Below, piece by piece: positions 14,886 through 27,700 of a DNA stretch of 64,000 nucleotides (within the stretch, counting starts at the first letter, position 1; each line of letters starts with the position of its first letter). This stretch comes from Plutella xylostella (lineage: Eukaryota > Arthropoda > Insecta > Lepidoptera > Plutellidae): the NCBI RefSeq assembly GCF_932276165.1, contig NC_063992.1:11728001-11792000 (forward strand). The letters are read 5' to 3'. The notes below the pieces were generated by a model. It made no database searches. It saw nothing but the letters and a program-made list of their open reading frames with translations, and was not told where the DNA came from. The position numbers were made by a program, and so were the translations under genes.

Positions 14886-15003
14886 CAGCGCCCGACACGC
14901 CACGCACGCGACACACGCCACGCACGCGACACACGCCACGCACGCGACACACGCCACGCATGCGACACACGCCACGCACGCGACACACGCCACGCACGCC
15001 GCG
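14886..15003. repeat. 18-bp minisatellite
   Basis: ACGCCACGCACGCGACAC repeats about six times. It is open in several frames only because 18 is a multiple of three. Confidence 0.88.
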
Positions 15004-15212
15004 TGTCGGGCGGAGCCAGGAACAGTACAGTGGATGTATACAACACATCGAGTTGCTTACATATTCAACTCACTTAATATTATTATTAATGAATCTAATT
15101 ATCAAGACAGTGTGCTATCACTTTCTTGAGCGATGTCAGTAAAATGGGGCTTATTACGAATTGTGCGCACCGCGCCTCGACATCGAGCAAGGAAGCACCT
15201 CCCGCGTGTGCA

Positions 15213-15335
15213 CACACAACCACGTGTGAACACACACAACCACGTGTGGACACACACAACCACGTGTGAACACACACAACCACGTGTGAACACACACAAC
15301 CACGTGTGAACACACACAACCTCGTGTGAACACAT
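15213..15335. repeat. 20-bp minisatellite of perfect E-boxes
   Basis: CACGTGTGAACACACACAAC repeats with CACGTG at 15221, 15241, 15261, 15281 and 15301, and a CTCGTG variant at 15321. Each carries the palindromic canonical E-box. Confidence 0.92.
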
Positions 15336-15399
15336 ACACACACACACTCAGCACGCGTGACATGCATAGGTGTACAACTGCACACGGTGTATAATTTCT

Positions 15400-17770
15400 T
15401 TACACGTATTTATTCCTAGTTGGGGTCGCAGCGCACTTCTTGGGCAAAAGCTTTCACCAACATTCAAACATAAGGTTATTAAATCATCATGCGTTAGGTT
15501 AGAGTTCGATACAGTCCAAGCTTCTGCTCAAGAGCGATAAACATGGGTAAATGTTGACTCAGACATAAGATCCCGACCAGTGCGTCGGGTAAAGCGACTC
15601 AAGATATAAATACAAAACACAACATAACAGGTATATTAATACGTATATAATGATATAGTTTATAATTATAATAGTAAAGCATTTGATGCGGAAGGTCACA
15701 GCTCATAAGAATCAGTAGAAAAATATAGCTATCAAGGCGAGAAGACAGTGAGTGAAGCGCCGCCCGGTCGGGTAGTGTCAGCCAATCAGCATCCACTGCA
15801 CACAGCCTCGACCAATCAGTGATGACCGGCGGCAACACATCATCATAAACGGAGATGTTCCAACAACCAAATACGAGATATTGAAGGAGATTAACATAAT
15901 GTATTTTCCCTAGCTGTTGAAAAAAACTCCTTTATTAATATATTATGTACCGTCAATTTCGTGATGTTTTAAGCTCAGAATATATGAAACTTTGCTTTTC
16001 AAGATTAATTTGATAATATCGTTCTTATAAAGAAAATTTCCTACACCAATTGATAGCAATATTTGAAAGTACAATCTAATGTATAATTTTATGAACGAGC
16101 TGGTAAATAGTATATAATATGTACCTATAAATATGTAACTTTGGAAGAGAATTTGTGTATAGTAAATAATGCAATAGCAAAAGTAAACTCTCGCCAAAAG
16201 AAGATAACTGTTTGTAAATAAAGAATATAATAATATGTTACTCTAAATAGAAGCATACAGCGAATACACAACCGTAGAAATAGCAACGACGTAGGGACGA
16301 GTCTACTAACCTACTGGCGACAAACGCGCAACTAAACATTACGGCAACGGATCGCACTGACTACTAGAACGAGCCCGACGGCTCCGGGAGATCACAGGCC
16401 GAGTTACTACGGAACTACTCACTACAGCACGACGCTGCTCTACCCTACACTTAACTACATTATAATGCTTAACTGTGTTCTTAAACAATTAAATTATTAT
16501 AAATGAACTACAAACGTGATTATTGTAGATATAAATAGATGCTTACACGAAGAATCCCCGAGCGAGAGGATGAGATTCAGAGTCGAGCTCGAGACTACCG
16601 ACTACGGGCTACAGGGACTGACTACAGCGTAGCCACTACCTCCGGACTACGGGCAGTGGCTACACACACACAGACACACACACATATATGGCAGTGCGAG
16701 CTATTGCTTGCCGGTACTATGCTAACACGGTGACGTCACCGCTCATATATTATCTTATTTACTGTAGTGGGCCCCGACGCAAAACGATTGTTCAAATGAT
16801 TGTCCTCAGGCTTATATTTTAGTTGTAAGACGAGAACCGTGGACCATGCGGTACTTTACCAACGTATGCTTTATGAAATAAACGAGAAAATTTTAACAAA
16901 GTGCTTGGATAAAAGGTGGCTAACTATGTGATAAGTACCGCAGTAGTCTTGGAGACCGAAACATTTTAATAAATAATCATAAATTAACCATCACATTATT
17001 CAACATCTATGGTACAATGTTTACCGATAACGTAACAGAGATCTGCTGGAATTTAAATAAATAACATTGTGCGTGACATTATAGAACTCAACATTATTAG
17101 AATCAAAACCTAACACAGAGTTGCGTCGGGGCCGAGCAGTCACGACTGAATTCGGGACTAAATTGCTTAAATTCATCACATTTTAGTGCTTATCAACCCC
17201 GGTCTAATCATTAGTAATTACTCCGATGATCTACATAATTATATTTTACTACAAAACGTGTGACGAAACGAACTAACTTGTACAAGAAGTGTGTACTCGG
17301 TGTAACATGTACGAAACGTAAACTCAAGCGCTTACCGACTACATACCCGTTCAACTCTACAACGTACTTATATGAAGACTCAAAACTAAACCGTGAACAC
17401 AACAGATCAACTCACGAGCCTGCGCACTACGGGTGCTCACTACGGTATACTTAGACGGTTTTTTTTATTTATATGAATAAGTCGGATACAACATACAACT
17501 TGAGTGAAGGCCGCTGATATTAGAATTATCGACCTAAATTACACCATTCAACTGCTTTTTTTGGCTGCATATTCTAATGTACTATCGTGCCATGCATCAA
17601 ACAAGTACACAAGGAAGATTTTGTGCGCAGAGACTCCGCTACGAAACACTCTCTACATAGTTAATAATATAATATGTATATACGAGCTACTAACACTAAG
17701 TTGACACTTCACTAACCACTGAACAAAGGAATCACTTCAGACAAGTTTCATAAGAGCGAGGCAGCGCCAC
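15400..17770. other. 3' flank, no recognised gene
   Basis: AT-rich. TTTATT at 17464-17470 (AATAAA on the minus strand) is the nearest obvious polyadenylation hexamer I noticed downstream of the PLC stop, but at ~1.2 kb it is only a possibility. Confidence 0.4.
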
Positions 17771-17775
17771 CGCCC

Positions 17776-17883
17776 ACTGATGGCCTGGATCCTAGGTCTA
17801 GCTCAGTACTCACTGATGGCCTAGATTCTAGATCTAGCTCAGTACTTACTGATGGTCTAGGTCCTAGATCTGCTTAGTATTCA
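17776..17883. repeat. 36-bp repeat, three units
   Basis: ACTGATGGCCTGGATCCTAG then GTCTAGCTCAGTACTC repeats three times with some divergence, each with CTAG-containing palindromes. Confidence 0.85.
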
Positions 17884-18656
17884 CTAAATCTCCGTATACG
17901 CTAACTTTGTAAAGTAAATTCGGTTTGGATTAAGTTTAATACTATGTAGGTGTTGGGCGCAAATATTGTTATTTCTGTGAATCCACGTGGTAGGTGGCCA
18001 GTTTCTGCTGAACATTATGCACTGCATAACTTTCCTATTTTGATTATAAGTATAATTAAGAACTACAAAAAAATGCTTGAGATAACTTAACTTAATTGTA
18101 CATTTTTCTCAAAATGTTGGCGACATTCATCTCTTGTATTGACGCTACTCTAATATTTATGACTTAATAAAATCATAATTATAAATATTACATAAGAAAT
18201 TCATAAGTAATTTTACACAATCATAAGACAGAATGTTTTACAACCAAAGTTTCTTTACGTTAATTATATATTTGTACAACGAACCGCCAGGGCGCCAGGA
18301 CTAGTGTGTATAACATTGTAGTGAACTGTTTAAACAATAGTTGAAGTAGTAGAAGCTTCAAACGGGCTCGGCGGCGACTGCCGAGGTACAGTACAATATC
18401 AATAACCTACAGCTATCACGATGAGAGCGGGAAGAACACTTGTACATCCAAGATGGCGGAAGGAGATATGTATAGTTAGACACGACGTCTACGTCCGCCA
18501 GTCCACGGGGAGGGAAGAAAGATCAGAGGCGAACATTCTCGCGCGTTCTGGCGAGTTCTCGTACAATCTCGCACGTTCTCGCGTATTCTCGCAGGCGCCT
18601 GACTAGAAGGGGCAGAGAGTATCACAGAGGGGGCCGCGGGGGGCGCGGGGGGGGGT

Positions 18657-18707
18657 CTAGCCGTCCGCGTCCGGGGGGCCGTACATCGCGTTCAATTCTT
18701 CCGTTTC
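18657..18707 (-). CDS. Plc21C: PLC beta exon 21 (last 16 residues and stop)
   Basis: Acceptor TTTCCAG|, phase 0, reads ETEELNAMYGPPDADG then TAG. I chose it because it is the only short phase-compatible exon I found downstream of exon 20 with a good acceptor, and its acidic start suits the tail. The intron before it is almost wholly a LINE plus the donor array. An alternative is that the transcript ends by read-through of exon 20. Confidence 0.6.
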   Translation of the reverse strand, partial: ETEELNAMYGPPDADG

Positions 18708-21700
18708 CTGGAAAGTAGACGAAATAGGGTTACTTTCAGCATGATTATTGTTGCGAAATGTGTTCGTAAACATGACAAAACCAAAACAGACTTCCAATGA
18801 ATTCGTATAACTTCACCAAATTGAGAACAAAAATCGTTGGATATCAAAAGGCATAAGGGTCTCCAGCAAAATGAAGCGTTTTTTAAGTTCTGGAAATACA
18901 TCCAATACCGACGCTTCTATTTTGGTTTACAAGCATAATTATATTTCCCAATACCGTAAAGTTATTAGAAGTCTAAAACGGAATACTGTCATAAAAGAAC
19001 TTGTAAAAACTGAATTTTCATCGAAATCAATATGGAACGTGGTTAACAAACATCGTAACAAAAAAAAATGTAAACATGAAAAAAAGCTGACATTAAAACT
19101 TGAAAATAGAATTACTGATGACCCAAGACTTGTAGTGGACACATTTTCGAAACTTTTTGACCATAGCGAAATTGCTACCACAGAAAATTTTAACGCAGCT
19201 CATACTATATTGACAACCAACACGGTAAGAACAGAAGACTGTATGTATCTTAAAGCTGTTACACCGGCAGAGTTAGTCAAATTAGTAGCTAGCATGAAAA
19301 ATAAGAAATCGTTTGGATTTGATGAAATCCCAATCAATATTGTGAAAGAAAATATCGATGTATTGGCAGAACCGTTGTCATTTTTCTTTAATAACTGCAT
19401 GGAACATACAATATTCCCAGAACAGCTGAAAATTGCGAAAATATTACCGGTTTTAAAAAAGGGATCAAAAACTGACCCCAAGAAGTATAGGCCTATTTCG
19501 CTACTACCAACCTTATCAAAGATTTATGAAAAACTTCTGAAAAGCAGACTGACTGTTCATCTTAACTTGAACAAAGTATTAAATGACAGACAATTTGGCT
19601 ACCAAAAAGGTGTAGGTACAAGTGATGCCATTGACTCTCTAGTAGATGACATCGTCAAAAAACTCAATGATAAGAAAAAGGTTGTTGGCCTATTCCTTGA
19701 TCTGAGTGCCGCTTTTGAAACAGTGGATCACACAATATTGCTCGACAAACTAGATCACTATGGAGTTAGAGGACAAGCTCTTGAGATATTTAAAAGTTAC
19801 CTTCAAAACAGATATCAATTTGTTGAAATAAAATTTGAAGAAACTGGCGAGGAAAAGGTATTTAAATCTAACATGAGTAAGGTGACAAGAGGTGTCCACA
19901 AGGATCAATTCTGGGACCACTCTTTTTTATAACTTTCACAAACGATCTGATAACCTACATACACAACAATATACCAAATATAGAACTGGTGGTATTTGCA
20001 GATGACACTAATGCTGTTCTATATGCTGACGATATTGAAACCCTAAACCAAAACGTTACTGCTGCTCTAAATGCGTTCAAGATGTGGTTTAGTTGCAATA
20101 AACTCCATCTAAACCCAAGTAAGACTAGTGCTATGCTCTTTAGAAACACCGCTAGGAATGAGGACACCCTTAATATTCATTTTGACGGAGATCAGATAGG
20201 TTTAGTGGAGACAGTTAGGTTCTTAGGTATAAATATAGATTCGTTTTTAAACTGGAAGCAGGAACTTACCGCAATAGAGGGTTCAATCAGCTCGGCATGC
20301 TATGCTCTCAGAACTTTAAGAGACGAGCTGACTTTGGAAAACCTTAAAATGGTATATTACGCATTAGTTGAATCCAGGTTGAGGTACAGCATCATTTTTT
20401 GGGGTCAGAGTCATGACTACAACATGAAAAAAGCATTTACAATAGAAACGGGCCATCCGTACAATGGTCCGGATTCCACCCTGGGACTCGTGTAGGGAAC
20501 ACTTTGTGAGGTTAGGAATATTAACTGCCCCTTCCTTGTATATTTTTGTACTACTCACAAAGTTATCAAAAAATCTACCCAGATACGAATCATCAGATCT
20601 TAAGGAAGCGCGAAATAAAACAAGGAGGAGAGATATTCGCATTAATTCTCTGAGCGCCAGACTCAAAATTGCGGAACATAGTGCGCGATACCAGGCTGTG
20701 TTCTTATACAATAAACTACCAATTGACTTGAAACAAATTGACAAAATAACTTTATTTAAGAATTCTCTACGTGCCTTCTTGTTGAAAAAGTGCTTCTACT
20801 CAGTTGACGAATTTATTAACTTGCATGTGCATGACCTATTTTGACTTGTTTTTTTTTTTAAATTATTTGTATTATTTTAGTATTTTGTTTTGTATTGCAT
20901 TATTATAATCATTGTGTAATTTTATTGTGTGACATTCAAATACAATGTATTATTGTGAAAGAATAAATGAAATGAAATGAAATGAAGAGTCTTCCTGAAC
21001 ACATTTAGATGGATGTCTCACCTGGTGCTGTCTCTGTCTCACCTGGTGCTGGTGCTGTCTCTGTCTCACCTGGTGCTGGTGGCGGTGCAGTGCGTCCCGC
21101 TCTCTCTCGTGCTGTCTCGCCAGCAGCTCGCTCTGTCTCTGTCTCACCTGGTGCTGGTGGCAGTGCAGTGCGTCCCTCTCTCTCTCGTGTTGTCTCGCCA
21201 GCAGCTCTCTCTGTCTCTGTCTCACCTGGTGCTGTCTCTGTCTCACCTGGTGCTGGTGCTGTCTCTGTCTCACCTGGTGCTATCTCTGTCTCAGCTGGTG
21301 CTGTCTCTGTCTCAGCTGGTGCTGTCTCTGTCTCACCTGGTGCTGGTGGCGGTGCAGTGCGTCCCGCTCTCTCTCGTGTTGTCTCGCCAGCAGCTCGCGG
21401 CGGCGCGAGTACGTCGCCTCCAGCCGCAGCCGCTCCGCCACGCCGCGCTCCACCGACTGAAACACAACAAATTATACATAAGTTCCATGTTGAGGAGTCT
21501 TGGAAGAACCGTGAGTTGGGGAGGTTCTTGATATAAGTACTGTTAAATCTTTATTTATAGTACACGGGACGTGCGGTGGGACGGGGAGGCGGGGGCACTT
21601 GGACTTAGTAGTAACTGACAACAAGCGCCCCCGCCTCCCCGTCTCCCACCGCTCACATACCTAAGGCTCGGCCAGCTAGTTCCGCGTGCACTATACCTTA

Positions 21701-24700
21701 TTTACAATATGCATTATCACCTGCTTGTGTATCTCTCTCTTCCCGCTCACCTGCTTGTGTATCTCCCGCTCGCTCACCTGCTTGTGTATCTCTCTCTCCG
21801 CTCACCTGCTTGTATATCTCTCTCTGCTGCGCTCACCTGCTTGTGTATCTTCCGCTCACCTGCTTGTGTATCTCACCTGCTCGTGTATCTCACCTGCTTG
21901 TGTATCTCCCGCTTGATGCGCTCCCGCTCGTCGCGCTCGGCGTCGCGGCGCTTGCTGAGCGCGCGCACGCCCTCCTTGCGTATCTCACCTGCTTGTGTAT
22001 CTCACCTGCTTGCGTATCTCACCTGCTTGTGTATCTCACCTGCTTGTGTATCTCACCTGCTCGTGTATCTCACCTGCCTGTGTATCTCACCTGCTCGTGT
22101 ATCTCACCTGCCTGTGCATCTCACCTGCTTGTGTATCTCACCTGCTCGTGTATCTCACCTGCTTGTGTATCTCGCGCTTGATCCGCTCTCGCTCGTCGCG
22201 CTCGGCGTCGCGGCGCTTGCTGAGCGCGCGCACGCCCTCCTTGCGCGCCGCCGCCAGCCGCAGCGAGCTCGCCTTCTTCTCCGCCTCCAGCTCGTCCTGG
22301 AATATTGTAGTAAACACTTTAGTGATAGGAGCAAACATGTAAAAATACATATAAGTGATCAAACATAAATAGATGGTAAATCTTGCCATCTAAACTAGTG
22401 ATTAGGCCTGTATAGGTGACCCGGCTGGGCATCACTTGCAGCTGCTAATTGCAGGCTACACGTGACTCGGCGGCGACTCACCTGCAGCTGCTTGAGCTGT
22501 GCCTGGTGGGCGGCCCGCAGCGTCTTGTCGCAGGCTACACGGGACTCACCTGCAGCTGCTTGAGCTGTGCCTGGTGGGCGGCCCGCAGCGTCTTGTCGCA
22601 GGCTACACGGGACTCACCTGCAGCTGCTTGAGCTGTGCCTGGTGGGCGGCCCGCAGCGTCTTGTCGCAGGCTACACAGGACTCACCTGCAGCTGCTTGAG
22701 CTGTGCCTGGTGGGCGGCCCGCAGCGTCTTGTCGCAGGCTACACGGGACTCACCTGCAGCTGCTTGAGCTGTGCCTGGTGGGCGGCCCGCAGTGTCTTGT
22801 CGCAGGCTACACGGGACTCACCTGCAGCTGCTTGAGCTGTGCCTGGTGGGCGGCCCGCAGCGTCTTGTCGCAGGCTACACGGGACTCACCTGCAGCTGCT
22901 TGAGCTGTGCTTGGTGGGCGGCCCGGAGCGTCTTGTCGCAGGCGGCGTGGGCGGCGGCGAGGTACCGCGCCCGCAGCGCGCGCTCCGCCGCCGCCAGCGA
23001 GCTGCTGTCGGCTGCCGGCTCCGACCTGGCGAAGCAACAGTTACAGATTTACATTCAACCTTCTTTGAAAAATAACGATGAGTCAGAGTCCATTCGCAAA
23101 GGAGCCTTCTTGAGTGACGTAACGCCACCATCCTGCCTTATTGCCAGTTTCAATAACTCTACCGATGACTGATAGTTACTTTCATACCATTTTGACAGGT
23201 GGTAACTTTTAATGTGTCAGAATAGTTTGAAAGTAACTACCAGTCATCGGTAGATATAGTTATTAAAACTGGCAGGTAATCAGTGATAAGCCCTTGTCTA
23301 AAGTTCTACTATATGTCACTGCATGGAACCATGCCACAACGCATGCCACTATCCTAGTTTCATAGCAGTCTCTTTACGTTTGTTCTTTTAAGTCTTTTTT
23401 TGAAAAGATGGCTCAGGAGTTTCTTGCCTCCGTTCTTCTCCTTTAGACAGAAAGAGCCTCCCCTTATCCATAATCATTTCACATTTAAAATGACATTTAA
23501 GTATATTTATTTATTATTTCGGATCTAATTTAATATAATAAAATATACGTTTTTCATAGAAACTTAGTTGGTCACGTGACATTTTACTATGGAGAATGAA
23601 TATTTTTTTTCGTGAATTTTGAAATTCTGATTTCAGTTTCGGGCTTAGATATGACATGCTGCACATGCTGGTTTCGGCTTAGTATACCCTTTTTGCAACA
23701 CCCTGTATAGTTACATAGCAGTCTGTTTACATTTCTTCCTTCTACTCACATGTTCCTAGTGGACAGCCGCTTGACGAGGCTGGCGGCGCGGGGCTGGTGC
23801 TTGCGGCGCAGCTGGTCCAGCTTGCGCGCCAGGGCGGCGCGGGCGTCGCGCGCCCCGCGGCAGTCTAGTACCGCCGCCAGGCACTCCGCCGTGGTGGGCG
23901 GCGGCGGCGGCGGGGGCGCGGGGGCGGGGGCGGGGGCCGCCGCGCAGGCCGGCTCGGCGGGGACCACCACTGGGAGATAAAATCAAATCATATTTATTGA
24001 CAGTGACACCATTAGACACAGGTTTACAAGAAATAAACAGTAGGTAGGTAGTAGTAAGATACATTATTGAAGTAGGTAGGTACGGTGGCCTGCGCCTAAA
24101 AGTATACAGGCGGAATTTTAAAATAGCAATCTCAAGCTCACATGCTGCTCTAGCACATCCACATAAACACCACTGCTACACACATCACACACAACACGTC
24201 CAAGTATTTATAACAGATGTAGCTGGTCCCTTCATCATCAGGGATCGCTATTATAAGAACTCCGCCTGTATACTTTTAGGCGCAGGCCACCGTACCTAGG
24301 TATATCAGTGAGAAGTAATTTGATCATTTGAAGCGTCCGTAGTCGAGCTGGCTTGAGTGATCTTAAGTGATGAGGTTAAGCAACAACTGGCAGGGTCAGT
24401 CATTGGATGGGTGACCGATTTTAAGTGGTTCTTTGCTAGACGCTTCAGTGCTTCGGTCGGCACGATAAGCTGTGGGTCTCGGTTGCTGCTTCGGCAGCAG
24501 TCGTTAAGCCTAGGGTCTCTGTCTTCGGGCAGCTTGAAAACATGTGATACTGGGGTTGGCCCGACAATTAACTTCAGTGCATTGTACTCATTCAAAAACG
24601 CTGATACGGCTCGCTTTATCACTAACTTAAGAACAAAATGTACAGCGAAAAGCGGCGACTACCCTTTCGGGGTTTACACTTACAGTCGTGAGCATTCTAT

Positions 24701-27700
24701 TCTATTCTATTCTCATAGGGGGTGAAGTTCCTGTACGTGGCTCTCTCGAGTGGAACCTTTGTACATATCCCCTTGATTTCAGCTCAGCCAGCCTAGCTCC
24801 CGAGTAAACTGGAGTAGCAGGCCTGGGTGTTGTAATAGCTGAGGTAGGCGCTCTGTTGGTCCAAGAATAGATAATCGGTCTTGTAGGTGGACAAGCTAAC
24901 AGAATATGTTCAACCGTCTCATCTACTTCCTTACATGTCCTACATAAGGGACTAGTTGAGTTACCTATGGTATATAAGTGTTTATTCACGCAACAATGTC
25001 CTGTTATTAATCCTACCATTAATGATATATTACTACGGGACAGGTTGAGTAAGTAGCGTGTAAGTTTATGGTTGTGTGATACAATAAACGCTTTAGTTTG
25101 TCTGCAATCTACCCGATTTTTCCACTCCTGATTGTGTTCAGATAGTGTTTTATCGGTGAGACATTGCCTTATTGCCTTTGATGACAAACTAATAAATGGT
25201 TCTGGCCCTATTGGTAGGGTATTTGATCCCATTCTTGCTAGTCGGTCAGCCTCGCAATTTCCTATGTTGTCGTTATGACTTTTAATCCATTGTACTGTAG
25301 TCGTGAGCATATGTATGTAAGTATGTGGTATTGAAAAGACTGGCTTTAAAATTTTATAAAATAAATCCTAATAAGTACACATCTTTCGTCGTCTTTCAAT
25401 CTTCTCCTCATCACTATCTGTCATTCCTCACCATAGACACTTCCTCTTGCGTTCCAAACCCCACATGAATGTATTTAAGTATTTGTAAAGCAATAATGAC
25501 TGGCTTGGTGCCGCCGACTCACCGAAGGGCTCGTGCGCGGGGCTGCCTCCCCCCCCGGCCGCCCCCGCTGTCCCCCCCGCTGTCCCCGCCGCCCCCCCCT
25601 CCCCCTCGTCCAGCCCCGCGTCGTCGGCCAGCACGGCCAGCTGCTGCTCGCGCCGCTCGAGCTCCGACTGGTACTTGATGGGGTTCGCCAGCGCCTCCGC
25701 CAGCTCCGACAGCTGGTCCGGCACGTAGTCCTTCACCTGTCACACACACACATGACACACACACGTTAATACAGGTTGTTGCAAAAAGGGTATACTAAGC
25801 CGAAATCAGCATGTGCAGCATGTTATATCTAAGCGGGAAACTGAAATCTGTTTTTTTCACGAATTTTGAAATTCTGTAAATAGAATATGATATGGTCTGA
25901 AAAGTTTCCGACCTAACATAGATACAAGTTTTTTTTTCTTAAAATTTATTTTTATTCTTCTACATAGCCTGTAAAACAGTAATTAGGCGGCGCCAAAACA
26001 CGGATTTATTGCGCCAACAGAGCATTGGATGGAAATGTTCATTCGAACACGTCGTCCTGACGTCACGTGGTCCTGACGTTAGCAAACGCGGCAGCCAACG
26101 CGCGGACAGCCTTCTCATGCCTAAATCTTGATTTAATATGTGATAAACACGTTTTCTGGACATTTCCATTGCCTCTGCTATCTCTCTCACTTTAATTCGG
26201 CGGTCGTCTAACACCATTTGGAGAACTTTAGCGATGTTATCGTCAGTAGTTACAGTTTTTGGACGTCCCGAACATTTATCATCTCCGGAGCTCTTCCAGC
26301 CACGTTTAAATTCGGCTGCCCAAAATTTTATAGTGGTAAATGACGGTGAAGAGTCCCCGTACATAGAATCTAACTCATCTTTAATTTGCGTAGGGGTATT
26401 CCCTTTCAAAAACCAATATTTTAAGACAGCTCGATACTCGATTTTTTCAATTTTCACAGAAATGCTCACATCGACTCACTTACAACGACTGTAAAATAAA
26501 AACCACTCGTCAAAAATGGCTGAAACTTTGAAGTGTTGCTGTCAAAAGATGCACAGTTACATTCCCTGACTTTACTTGATGTGTGCTGCCATCTTCACGT
26601 TGAGGTCGGATACTTTTCAGACCACCTACGTTTGCTTAATAACTGGTACTGCAGGTTAAGCCGTGGATCCCGGTTGCTGTTTCGCCAGCAGTCGTTGAGC
26701 CTAGTCAGAAGTCTTCGGGCAGCTTGAAAACATCTGACAGTCGGGTTGCCCGACAACTCTCTCAGCACAAGCTTGCTTGTGTTGGGGTCCACCAACCCGT
26801 ACTAGGCCAGCGTGGTGGACTAGGCCTAAACCCTTCCTTCATTGGAAGGAGACCCGTGCCCGCAGCAGTGGGGACGCGATGGGTCGTGATGATAATGATG
26901 ACAGTATGTAGTTACAGTGATGGTGAGCAGCAGCGTGGCTGCAGCGGCAGGCGGCGGGTACTCACGGTGATGGTGAGCAGCAGCGTGGCGGGCAGCGGCA
27001 GGCCGGCCTCGCTGCGCAGCGGCACGTGGCGGTGGCCCGGACACAGCCCCTGCAGCGGCAGCACGCGGTGGCCCAGCAGCCGGCCCCCCTCCTCGTGGGC
27101 AGACAGACGCAGCAGCGCCAGCTCCGGCAGCACCACCTGCACACACACACTGTTAGCATCTGTTATACTAATAATGAATGAATAAACACTAAACCTCACT
27201 GAGACAAAATTTAAGGATTTTGTAAAAACGACATTATGTAGTAAAGCTTATTATAGTATAAATGATTATCTAAACGACAAAAACGCGTGCTTTTGTCCAC
27301 CTCAGCTAAGGCATTTAGAAAAATGAATTAAAAATTATTAATATTATGACAATGGTCAAATAATTGTAAAATTTTACGTCCAATAAAGTGATATTCCATT
27401 CCATTCTATTCTATTCTATTCTAATGCCCCGACTGAGTCCAACAGTAACAGTTACTAACGACTGAACCATCAGACCCCTTAGCATTGAATTTTCATCGTG
27501 AGCGTGAAGTAAAATTCTTCGAGTCATTTTGTATGAAAATATGAATAGCGTCCCTGGCGGTCGGTAGCAGAACTAAATATTTCCTGTCTGGTCACTTTTT
27601 TGAAGAGCCTGTCAGACATCTTCGATAAAAACACTTTCATAGATAGATGAAAAACACTTTTATGAAACACCGTTTATAAATTATAAAAAGGGTGTTTCAT

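Noticed and set aside
14759..15385. Open frames of 60-96 codons on both strands
   Set aside because: They translate 18-bp and 20-bp minisatellites and are open in many frames at once.
21894..21980. Extra, separately spliced PLC exon
   Set aside because: The only upstream AG giving the right phase lacks a pyrimidine tract; kept as a duplicate pending transcript data.
22476..22889. CRISPR-like array of regular 68-bp direct repeats
   Set aside because: The repeats are the PLC exon 18 border in tandem with no variable spacers, in an animal genome.
22449..23172. Plus-strand ORFs of 60-133 codons
   Set aside because: They are the antisense of the exon 18 array, overlapping and repeating every 68 bp.
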